NCBI RefSeq assembly: GCF_032854445.1
Contig: NW_027017955.1
Location: 746,001-759,229, forward strand
Origin: Liolophura sinensis
Lineage: Eukaryota > Mollusca > Polyplacophora > Chitonida > Chitonidae
Length of the DNA stretch: 13,229 nucleotides
Direction of reading: 5' to 3'
Shown: in pieces, positions 1 through 7,064 of the stretch
Layout: each line of letters opens with the position of its first letter
Numbering within the stretch: position 1 is the first letter of the stretch
Notes under the pieces: model-generated
Seen by the model: the letters and a program-made list of their open reading frames with translations, nothing else
The model's database searches: none
What the model was told of the DNA's origin: nothing
Position numbers and translations under genes: made by a program

Positions 1-306
1 CGTAAAAATCTTCTTTGTCCAACAATTTTAACCTGTTTTACGTGGTCATTGTGGAGATTCTGTATTATCCGTATTGTGAAGCTTTGGGACTAGGCATGTT
101 CACACTATGGGAACAGCTACAGTATATAGCACATAGAACCCGAGCAATAGCCAGTACATATACACCGAAGCGTGAGTCCGGGGGTCAGTATAACCCGGTC
201 AAACCAGTTTCTCGGCGACAAGTCCGCCTGCATGCGCACGGACTTTTAGTGTTCAACCACTGTGCCAGGTGCCTCTAAACAACACTTCTGTCACTCTTCT
301 GAAATA
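1..306. other. Flanking DNA, possible leader of the L1-like ORF1
   Basis: I see no convincing gene here. A long frame from 15 to 278 has no recognisable domain and I do not call it. The stretch ends just before the ATG of the L1-like ORF at 307, so it may be the 5' UTR of that element. It holds a 7-bp inverted repeat, AAGTCCG at 220-226 and CGGACTT at 239-245, with a 12-base loop that could form a hairpin about 60 bases upstream of the start codon. Confidence 0.35.
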
Positions 307-1119
307 ATGGATCAGTTACAGATTATCATGGACAGGCTTGGTAAGTTAGATTCTATGGTGACAAGTGAAACACTGGAAAAAAAACTACAAAACACTGAAG
401 CAAAAATAGTTACAAAGTTGACAAACCTAATTGAGCAGCAGGAAGCCAGAATCTTTACTTTAGAAAAAGAAAATGATACCCTTCGGGCAGACATGCATGA
501 ATTAAGATTACAACACGAACAAGATCAAGAAGAACTGGCCAGGGTAAACAGAGATATGCGAAACTTAGAAGACAGGCAGAACGATTTGGAACAATACTCC
601 CCTAAACAAAGTATACGGATTTACGGTGTAGATGGGGATACAGCCACAGAAACAACTGACGAATGTTCCGAGAAAGTCGTTGACATCTTAACATCCAAAC
701 TAAAGCTGTCACTGACGTCTAGCGACATAAGTATAGCGCAGAGATTGAGACCGAAAAGACCTGACTTAAACACAGAACCAAGGGGTGTAATAGTAAAGTT
801 CATATCACGACGACTTAAAGTTGAAGCGATAAAAAACAGAAGAGCCTTGAAAGGAGCAAACATTGTGATTAAGGAAGACCTAACGCAGAAAAAGCAGGCT
901 ATTTTAAAAGCAGCATCTGCACACCCCATGATTCAATCCGCCTGGTCAAGAGATGGCAAAATCTTCACCAAAGACTTCAACGAGGACGTAAGACAAGTGA
1001 AATCTACTGACTGCATAGACACTCTCATCAGTCTATCATCCCATACACCCAGAGTTCAAAGACCACGTGACCAAAGAAGTGGGAGGCCAATAACCAACTC
1101 ACCAGCCCCTATCAGCTAG
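307..1119 (+). CDS. L1 ORF1p-like RNA-binding protein (coiled coil, RRM-like, C-terminal domain)
   Basis: The 270-residue protein begins at the ATG at 307; the frame is open further upstream, but only from a GTG. Residues about 1-97 are charged heptad-rich sequence typical of a coiled coil. The linker NLEDRQNDLEQYS (86-98) leads into an RRM-like core (SIRIYGV at 102-108, GVIVKF at 160-165). A basic C-terminal domain follows, with GANIVIKEDLTQKK at 183-196 and WSRDGKIF at 213-220. This is the architecture of vertebrate L1 ORF1p: a trimeric RNA chaperone that coats element RNA for reverse transcription. The usual Arg-Arg after the coiled coil (YSRR) reads YSPK here, which may weaken RNA binding. 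No endonuclease or RT frame follows, so this is either a 5' remnant of an L1/Tx1-type LINE cut off by element A, or an orphan ORF1. Confidence 0.72.
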   Translation: MDQLQIIMDRLGKLDSMVTSETLEKKLQNTEAKIVTKLTNLIEQQEARIFTLEKENDTLRADMHELRLQHEQDQEELARVNRDMRNLEDRQNDLEQYSPKQSIRIYGVDGDTATETTDECSEKVVDILTSKLKLSLTSSDISIAQRLRPKRPDLNTEPRGVIVKFISRRLKVEAIKNRRALKGANIVIKEDLTQKKQAILKAASAHPMIQSAWSRDGKIFTKDFNEDVRQVKSTDCIDTLISLSSHTPRVQRPRDQRSGRPITNSPAPIS

Positions 1120-1477
1120 ATAACGATGGCTGCAATGTGAAGGATATATGCTATCTGATAACTCAGTTTGCTCTCGTAAAGAAAAAATCATCTTAGAATT
1201 AATAGAGCATTTTAAGTTAACGAAGTACACAGCTTTAATGTGTCGAAAAAGAAATAGTATGCTCTTCTGCACAATAATATCAGAGATAAATATGATGGGT
1301 GCGATCGGCCATAAGATCTGTCAAAACCTATCAGCTTTCCCAATATGTATTTTATTCGCCAGAATCCACCTTGCCTTTTATATTCCATTCTTGTGTATGA
1401 TCTTCTATACTCATAAGCTATACCCAAATCACAACAGATCACTATATTTAGGAATTATTCCATGTCAGCTACAATAT
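1120..1477. other. AT-rich region with no recognised gene
   Basis: This stretch lies between the L1-like ORF and the tail of element A. The open frame from 1148 into the tail has no domain I recognise and looks like chance. I looked for the start of a LINE ORF2 (an endonuclease N terminus such as QWNCRGL) and did not find one. It is probably 3' sequence of the upstream element or unique flanking DNA, into which element A inserted at about 1478. Confidence 0.4.
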
Positions 1478-1493
1478 GTGAGTGAGTGAGTGA
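1478..1493 (-). repeat. 3' tail of element A, (CACT)4
   Basis: Four GTGA units on the plus strand read as CACT repeats at the 3' end of element A. I-type LINEs end in short tandem repeats rather than poly(A). This marks the insertion boundary with the flanking DNA to the left. Confidence 0.85.
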
Positions 1494-1503
1494 AAGTTTT
1501 AAC

Positions 1504-1537
1504 GTCGCTTTCAACAACATTTCAGTTTTATCGCGAC
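1504..1537 (-). other. 3'-terminal RNA hairpin of element A
   Basis: An outer stem GTCGC/GCGAC (1504-1508 with 1533-1537) encloses an inner stem AAC/GTT (1513-1515 with 1525-1527) around a 9-base loop that reads TGAAATGTT on the element strand. It lies 10 bases from the tail. Family B has the same fold at the same place with different stem bases and a nearly identical loop. It is probably the 3' structure the element's reverse transcriptase recognises; that role is inferred. Confidence 0.7.
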
Positions 1538-1637
1538 AATAAAACGTCAAGTAGTCGATCTACTACGGATAATTCATTTACTATTCGGTCAAAAAAGGAC
1601 ACCAGAAGTCGCATAACAAACAGACGGTAGTTTAAAA

Positions 1638-3107
1638 TCACAGCTTTCCTGCCATACCAATGGTAGAGAGAAAATCAAAAATAGTATCACTTTCTACAGA
1701 ATTGAAAAGTTCTGAAAGAGAGCTCACGTGATAAAAGGAATCTCGTACAGGAGCAAAGTCGCCACAGTCAAGCAATATGTGCTTGACTGTGAACCGTTGA
1801 TCACAAGCAAAGCAATGAGGAGCATCTTCTCCTTTCAACAAATACCCATGCGTAGCACGTGTGTGACCGATACGACACCTCCTCAAAATGCAAGAGCGGA
1901 GACGATGCCGTGAAAGGGAAGGCGCTGGACCAACAAACTGACGAATATCATGCAGTTTGTTGGTTGTCTGGTCATCCCATTGAGCCTGAAACAAGCGCTT
2001 GATATAGGAGCAAATAAGTGAACGCAAGTCCGAATATGGAACGTCAGTTTGGGTAGTAACGGAACGCAAAGCCGCCTTCGCGGCTTCATCTGCAGCAGTA
2101 TTTCCAGGGATATCCATATGCCCTGGCACCCAACAAAAGACAATGATAAAGTCTTCATTAAGTCGTTTAAACATCTCCCTGATAGACGGAATGTCTGGAT
2201 GTACAGGCGAACTAACCCAAATTGCCTGGAGGCAGCAAAGGGAGTCAGAGCAGATGAGAACTCTGCTACCTCCTAGCTTTGGAATGGACCGAAGTGCGCA
2301 CAAAATTGCCTTGGTTTCTGCAGTAAATACAGAACAGGAATTTGGAAACCGAGTTGAAATGGTTCTAGGCCCAAGGACAGCGGCAGAAGCCACGCCATCA
2401 TCATTCTTGGAACCGTCAGTGAATATGCGGTGATAAAATGGATACTTTGAACACATATTACTAAACTCCTGCTGGTATACTAAAGGGTTGGTGGAAGAAT
2501 TCTTCAGGGAGGAGAGCGAGGTATCAACCTGAGGCTCAGGACATAACCACGGTGGATCTTCCTGGATGCGTATGGGGGTGATAGTATCCAGCCCAAGTCC
2601 AGCTGCTTGCACGTGTTCCTGAATGCGGACACCCAGTGGAGGAAAAATGGATGGCTTCTGAGCATATAAGTCTTCAAATTCCGGATGGAAGACACAATCA
2701 AAGGCCGGGTTGGATGGATTGGCTCTAAGCTTGGTGATATACTGTAAGGATGGTTCAGTTCTTCGAAGCTCCGGGGGAGGCTCGTTTGCCTCAACATACA
2801 GACTCTCCACAGGAGAGGTACGGAAAGCACCTAAGCACAACCGTAGGGCCTGGTGATGTATAGTATTGAGTTTCTTCAACTGGGAGCGCGACGGACCTCC
2901 ATAAACACTGCAGGCATAGTCTAGCTTAGAACGAATCAGTGCTCGATAGAGCTGAAGTAGGGTTTCGTGATCCCCTCCCCATCGAGCACTAGAGACAACC
3001 TTCAAAATATTAAGCGCCTTTAGGCATCTGGCTCTAAGATAATTAATGTGAGATTTAAATGTAAGGTGGTTATCGAAGATCACCCCGAGGAATTTTGCCT
3101 CCGGCAC
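1638..3107 (-). pseudogene. Element A ORF2, RT thumb to RNase H to C-terminal Cys/His motif
   Basis: This is the last 489 codons of element A ORF2. Residues 5-10 (KFLGVI) continue the RT thumb from the preceding fragment; the leading GTG is not a start, because the frame runs on upstream. The RNase H domain spans about 225-350 and keeps all four acidic residues: D231 (FTDGSKND), E264 (FTAETKA), D288 (ICSDSL) and D340 (AADEAA). RNase H would degrade the RNA strand of the cDNA hybrid after reverse transcription. A C-x2-C-x7-H-x4-C motif follows (HCFACDQRFTVKHILLDC), typical of the C terminus of I-type ORF2. The fragment itself is uninterrupted, but a frameshift near 3180 separates it from the RT core. 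It aligns along its length with the family B ORF2 at 9058-10710. Confidence 0.85.
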
Positions 3108-3127
3108 AACCTTGATGGGAGACCCAT

Positions 3128-3982
3128 CTAAAAATACCTTGGGGTCTTCATGGGGGAAGTACTTCCGACAAAAGTGTACACAGTCTTCGACTTGGAGAAC
3201 TTAAATCCGTTCTCCAGTGCCCAGGCATGGATTTTGTTAAGGCAAATCTGCAGCTGTCTCTCAATGGTGTGCATACCTTTGCCTCGACAAGAGATACCAA
3301 GATCGTCCACAAAAAGGGACGCATTCATACTAGGAGATAAAACTCTGGCAAGGCTATTAATCTTACTGCTAAAGAGAGTAACTGATAAAATGCTGCCTTG
3401 AGGAACCCCCTGATCTTGTTCAAAGTAGTCAGATAGGGTAGCCCCAACCCGAACTTGGAAGTGACCATGGTCTAAGAATTTACGAATAAAGTCAGGAAGC
3501 CGACCTCTAAGTCCAAATCCATGCATATCTTTCAGAATGCCATATTTCCAAGTAGTGTCATATGCTTTTTCCAGATCAAAAAAGACAGATACGACATGGT
3601 CACGATTAACGATACCGTTCTTAATAAAGCATTCTAGACGAACAAGGTGATCAACAGTACTGCGATTCCTTCGAAATCCACATTGAATGTCGCTTATCAA
3701 CTCATTAGTCTCCAAAATCCACACCATGCGATCGTTAATCATCCTCTCCATAGTCTTGCATACACAACTGGTTAAGGAAATAGGACGATAGTTATTTGGA
3801 TCGGTAGAATCCTTTCCGGGCTTTGGGATGGGGACAATAATAGCGTTTTGCCATGAGGCAGGAAAATTCCCGGAAATCCAAATGGTATTAAAAATTCCAA
3901 GAAGCACCCTCAAACAAGGAAGATTCTGGAAGGTGTCGTAAAAGCTGATAGTGGATATCATCTGGCCCTGGAGTTGAATCAT
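3128..3982 (-). pseudogene. Element A ORF2, reverse transcriptase core
   Basis: This 284-codon frame holds the RT fingers and palm. Visible motifs are NYRPISL (64-70), CGFRRNRST (101-109), the first catalytic aspartate in FFDLEKAYD (D136), GVPQGSILS (192-200) and FVDD (224-227), a common non-LTR variant of the YxDD box. The enzyme would copy element RNA at the nicked target site. The first 30 or so residues are out of frame; the true reading enters from the linker fragment through a frameshift near 3915. The last residues after KSKTV are also out of frame: a dinucleotide change in a GT run near 3180 shifts the reading, and the other frame resumes the expected sequence (VHFC, as MHFC in family B). 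All catalytic residues are still present despite the breaks. Confidence 0.87.
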
Positions 3983-4400
3983 GGGCCTTGCTCAGGGATG
4001 CGGATAGTTCATGTAGAGAAAATGTAGCATTGTAGGATTCTTCATTTGAGGATGTAAAATCAAGATAACTTGCCTCGGTCCGTTCCTTGTCACGCTGGAA
4101 CTGAGGCAAGTAATTATCTGAAGACGAATGGTGCGCAAAAGAAGCGCCCAACCTATTGGCTATGTCAAGTTTTTCTGTCAAAGAATTATTCCCGTCTTTA
4201 AGATGATTGACAGTGACATTGGATCCCTTGCCTTTGCAGTGGATCATATTCCAGACTTTTGACATAGGGGTACGATGATTAATCTTAGAAACATAACGTT
4301 TCCAAGAGTCACGTTTGGACTGTTTGATAGTCCTACAAGCTTTAGCTCCAGTACGCCTAACATCGTCTAAATTACCGGGAGATGGTCTACATCGGTACAC
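3888..4400 (-). pseudogene. Element A ORF2, linker between endonuclease and RT
   Basis: This 170-codon frame is basic in its N-terminal part and ends with STPGPDDIHYQLLRHLP, the conserved segment leading into RT fingers in I and Jockey elements. The frame is open upstream of the GTG at 4400 to the 13-bp duplication at 4491-4516, and includes the PWFTEDCK-type motif common in this linker. The last residues (FEGASWNF) are out of frame after a shift near 3915. It has no enzymatic motif of its own. Confidence 0.75.
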
Positions 4401-4490
4401 GCGCTCAGCACGTTTCCTGAAACGCCTAGCTCGTTTACAGTCCTCCGTGAACCACGGTTTCTTAATACAGGGAACCGCACAAGATTTCGG

Positions 4491-4516
4491 GATACATTTG
4501 GAGGATACATTTGGAG
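4491..4516. repeat. Perfect 13-bp tandem duplication breaking ORF2
   Basis: GATACATTTGGAG occurs twice in a row at 4491-4503 and 4504-4516. The unit is not a multiple of three, so it shifts the minus-strand ORF2 frame. Without the second copy, the frame coming from the linker would run on toward the endonuclease side. It looks like a replication slippage or end-joining duplication that arose after insertion. Confidence 0.85.
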
Positions 4517-4626
4517 GCTACATCGATTAGCTGATCCGAGAATAACTGGATAGGATCAACTGCATCAAGAAAAAGGTCGCTAGTAAGTGTTTCACCACAC
4601 AGAACAGCAAAGCGGGGCCAGTCTGC

Positions 4627-5320
4627 TTAATCATAATTAAAGCGTGGAAGGGAGGAAGATACCGGCTCCTCAAGGGTAAGTATGGTGGGGAAGTGGTCGC
4701 TTCCGCACAGATCATCATGGACGCTCCAGCTGAATTCCGATCTTAGCCCTGCATCAGCCAGAGCTAAATCAAGGATCGAATAAATGCCCTTTGCAGGATG
4801 AAGGTAAGTATGTGTGCCATCATTTAAGTCGCATAGAGAGTTATTAGATATAAAATCCTCCAATACAGAGCCCTTCTGGTTACGTTTAGAGTCACCCCAG
4901 AGAACACTATGGGCATTAAAGTCACCCCAAAGAAGGCACGGTGTAGGTAATTGATCACATAGATTTTGCAGCTCTTGTTGGTGAAGAGTAGAAGAAGGTG
5001 GTATATAAATACAACAGATTGTTAATACTATACCCAGTATGATACGCACTGCCACCGCCTGCAAATCGGTGTTCAGTGCCATTTTATTGTGTATTACACC
5101 CTGCCTAATCAAAAGAGAAGAACCCCCTGATGCCTTTTCCATTCGTAGACGTGACAACAGCGTGATGACATACATAACCTCGACATTGATAACTAGGATC
5201 AGTCAGAGTTTCCTGCAAGTTAAAAGCTATAGGACTGAGGTCTTGAGCTAACATCTGGAGCTCTGCGAGGTTATACCTCAATCCTCTACAGTTCCACTGT
5301 AAGATCTTTGTAGTAGCCAT
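4627..5320 (-). pseudogene. Element A ORF2, APE-type endonuclease domain
   Basis: ORF2 begins at the minus-strand ATG at 5318-5320 with the APE signature ILQWNCRGL, followed by the catalytic LQET. A frameshift near 5140 moves the reading into the frame that is open from 5175 to 4627. That frame has the AVAVRI and CCIYIPP strands, LLWGDFNAHS (catalytic D and N) and GSDHFP (catalytic D and H). The enzyme nicks chromosomal DNA to provide the primer for reverse transcription. The frame stops at about 4627 (PRFNYD, then TAA), a point stop rather than the true end, since the same frame continues past it with linker-like sequence. ORF1 ends 9 bases upstream of this start. Confidence 0.85.
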
Positions 5321-5332
5321 TATTAATATTTA
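5318..5332 (-). promoter_or_regulatory. Element A ORF1 stop / ORF2 start junction
   Basis: On the minus strand the ORF1 TAA (5332-5330) is followed after 9 bases by the ORF2 ATG (5320-5318) in the same frame. Such spacing suits reinitiation after termination, or readthrough. Family B instead uses an overlapping TAATG. Confidence 0.6.
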
Positions 5333-6031
5333 TTTACTCTTTTTCTTTTTTCTGGACTTCTTATACATCGCTGCCCTACGCTCAGCAAAATCCTCCTGTG
5401 ACAACGTTATCAACATCCTCTGCTTTTTAGCCTTGTCAACTTTAGAGTCTCGTCGCAATGTGCGATAATACGACCCCACGGATGTTGAGACAGGTACCAA
5501 GACCTCATCCTTGCCATTGGTATAGGCAGGCAAGTCTTCGGGTGCATCCATTTCCGAAAGAGATTCCTCCATATTGGATTCTCCACCAGTCCTAGACATA
5601 TCAGATTGCTGAGAGCTTCCCTGAGGATCAAGGCAATGTGCTATATCTCTAGTGTCTAACTGTGACATTGTAGACGGGTCAGGACTGAACGTGCTACCCC
5701 ATAAGGACGGGCTCTTACCAAGTGCACCTTTGGAGGGCATCACGCCACTGGATTGCGTCTCCTTAATGCAGGATGGCGTTGTATCCGAAATTTCTGACGA
5801 TCAAGAGGTAAGGAGGAATTCGAGATTTGACTCATACCGACAACCCACTCCGGGCTATTTGATGTCTGAGATGCCTCGCAAAGGCTCTGGGGCCCACCTA
5901 CTACTGGCGATTCGCTTAACTTCCTTACCTTATTTGTAGCACTCTCCAGCTTCCTCGTTGTCAGCAGCAGAGTTATCCAAAGTCCCTTTATTTTGTTGAC
6001 TGGAAGGAACAGACTCGGCAGAAACCCCAAT

Positions 6032-6045
6032 TTCCATATCATCCC
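6032..6045. repeat. Target-site duplication, left copy
   Basis: TTCCATATCATCCC here is repeated exactly at 6416-6429, flanking the short sense B copy. A 14-bp duplication is normal for target-primed reverse transcription. Confidence 0.88.
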
Positions 6046-6415
6046 GCAAAGGTTCTACACAGTCAACTCTATATATGATTTATTTGACAGCATCGCTGGC
6101 GATGTTGTCATCAATTATTTGAAGGCCATTGGCCTTTATCATAAAATATAAATTTTAATTGTCATAAATATCTGTAGATAAACAGTTATATACATATAGA
6201 TTTATACATGTGCTATAACCCTGGTTTTCGAGTTTTAACTCTTATTTTTCTTTTATACGATTTTAAACATGTCTGTACTTTTTGTTTTACTTTTGATGTT
6301 CATATTATCATATCGAAAACCTTAACCGTCTCGCGTTTTCACCTTGTTCTCGCCACGATATGGCTGAAATATTGCCGATGTGGCGTTAAGCCATAATCAT
6401 TCATTCATTCATTCA
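6046..6415 (+). mobile_element. B3: short 5'-truncated sense copy of LINE family B
   Basis: The copy starts inside the end of ORF2 (from GCAAAGG at 6046), codes the last 34 residues (QRFYTV to GLYHKI, stop at 6149-6151), then carries the full 3' UTR and a (CATT)n tail. It matches the other B copies at 9058 and 12886 closely. The 14-bp target duplication on both sides shows it is a simple, complete insertion into ORF1 of element A. It therefore postdates A, and its 3' UTR has few private changes, so it serves as a good local reference for family B. Confidence 0.92.
6352..6384 (+). other. 3'-terminal RNA hairpin of family B
   Basis: The outer stem GCCAC/GTGGC (6352-6356 with 6380-6384) and inner stem GGC/GCC (6362-6364 with 6374-6376) enclose the loop TGAAATATT. 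The same fold occurs in the other B copies at 8831-8863 and 12168-12200 (antisense) and 13189-13221 (last stem base changed). Compared with element A, four of eight pairs differ and all four stay paired. Confidence 0.75.
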
Positions 6416-6417
6416 TT
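6398..6417 (+). repeat. (CATT)n tail of the B3 copy
   Basis: Tandem CATT units end the B3 copy and run into the right target-site duplication, so the last few bases are ambiguous. Family B ends in this repeat instead of poly(A). Confidence 0.85.
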
Positions 6418-6429
6418 CCATATCATCCC
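6416..6429. repeat. Target-site duplication, right copy
   Basis: TTCCATATCATCCC repeats 6032-6045 exactly. The first bases overlap the tail repeat, so its true left limit may be 2 or 3 bases off. Confidence 0.85.
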
Positions 6430-6473
6430 CATGTCCCTGACTATAATTACCATCATCATCTCCTCGACCTTCA

Positions 6474-7064
6474 CCCCCGTGGGGTTTCCGGGGTGATAAG
6501 AATAGGGCCTCAGCCCTCTAGGCAAGCTTGTCGTAAAAGTCGACTAACCTAGAGCTCTCCTGTGTGAGCCCGGTGAATATAATAGGCTCACATCTTCTCG
6601 GTTGTGTGAGAGGCAACCGGGGAGCGACCTGTTTTCCGTGGGTTGCGACCCGTAATCTCCGAGGACGGGATCCTGGTGGCTGAGGGTGGGTTGGTCTTGC
6701 GAGATCCTCCGCTTTGGCCCTTACTTGGAGTGAAACGGGAGGTCGGATGGGCCCGGTCCGATCAATCGGCTTGGTCATGTCTTGCCTCTACGTGGTTCCA
6801 ATTGCCTCAATAACAGCATATCGTTTGGCGAACAAATATTATTTCTGAAATATCGTTTGTAGGACTACGTTTTGAGGCGGTGGCTCATGGGTCAATCGAG
6901 TAGATTGAATTTAACCTGTTGGTATAAATCAATCTGTTCGAGTATACCTCATATGGAATCCTTGGTGCCTTTCCTGCTGGGTATCCCCAGGTTCAGACAT
7001 CGCCCTTGTTGGCACTCCGTGGTGGGTGGGGAACATATGGGCTGAATTGTATATACATATTGCC
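6474..7064 (+). promoter_or_regulatory. Structured 5' UTR of family B
   Basis: The leader is shared with 11356-11962. It opens with a series of possible hairpins: AGGGC/GCCCT (6504-6508 with 6513-6517), CTAGG/CCTAG (6518-6522 with 6548-6552, two more pairs possible) around GTCG/CGAC, an 8-bp TGTGAGCC/GGCTCACA (6563-6570 with 6585-6592), CGGTTG/CAACCG (6599-6604 with 6614-6619) and GGGTTGCGACCC (6640-6651). The first has a compensatory change in the other copy and the fourth keeps a G-U pair. LINE leaders of this group usually contain an internal promoter, but I cannot identify one here. Confidence 0.7.

Larger units (their letters stand above)
1478..6473 (-). mobile_element. Element A: degenerate I-superfamily LINE, 5'-truncated
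   Basis: Reading on the minus strand, the element has an ORF1 remnant, an ORF2 with APE endonuclease, reverse transcriptase, RNase H and a C-terminal Cys/His motif, a short 3' UTR and a (CACT)4 tail at 1478-1493. That domain order and a short-repeat tail fit the I superfamily (I/Nimb-like). ORF2 is broken by frameshifts near 5140, 3915 and 3180, a stop at about 4627 and a 13-bp duplication at 4491-4516, and ORF1 has further breaks, so the copy is dead. A family B copy sits inside ORF1 at 6046-6415. At the 5' side the element stops at 6473, where B1 begins, so the zinc-knuckle part of ORF1 is missing. It may continue beyond the nested insertions to the right. Confidence 0.85.
5330..6473 (-). 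pseudogene. Element A ORF1, C-terminal part, interrupted by a B copy
   Basis: The frame is clean from about 5803 to the stop at 5330 and ends in a lysine-rich tail (KKSRKKKKSK), like the basic end of family B ORF1. Low-complexity Ser/Asp/Glu-rich sequence precedes it, as expected of the region after the zinc knuckles. Upstream, between about 5805 and 5940, the coding sense jumps between frames. A further piece (starting DDMEIGVSAES) reads in frame across the B insertion: 6416-6473 continues it upstream once the insert and one target duplication are ignored. The knuckles and RNA-binding core are missing because the element stops at 6473. The product would have bound element RNA. Assignment rests on position, the basic tail and continuity rather than on a recognised domain. 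Confidence 0.65.

Noticed and set aside
15-278. Open frame of 87 codons near the left edge
   Set aside because: No domain, no family resemblance, low-complexity-free but random-looking composition; likely chance.
1148-1489. Open frame of 113 codons before element A
   Set aside because: Hydrophobic, AT-driven translation that runs into the A tail repeat; no recognisable motif.
6398-6417. Simple microsatellites or a CRISPR-like array
   Set aside because: The CATT and CACT repeats are LINE tails: they always sit next to the 3' hairpin, and there are no spacers.
6474-6660. HDV-like or hammerhead ribozyme at the B 5' end
   Set aside because: I could not fit the nested double pseudoknot or the conserved hammerhead core; the hairpins are simple and sequential.
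6474-6660. tRNA-like pol III promoter in the leader
   Set aside because: No convincing A box and B box pair with proper spacing.
7026-7064. Longer ORF1 start for B1
   Set aside because: The first codon is GTG, and B2 shows its ATG at the position matching 7065; eukaryotic initiation at 7065 is far more likely.
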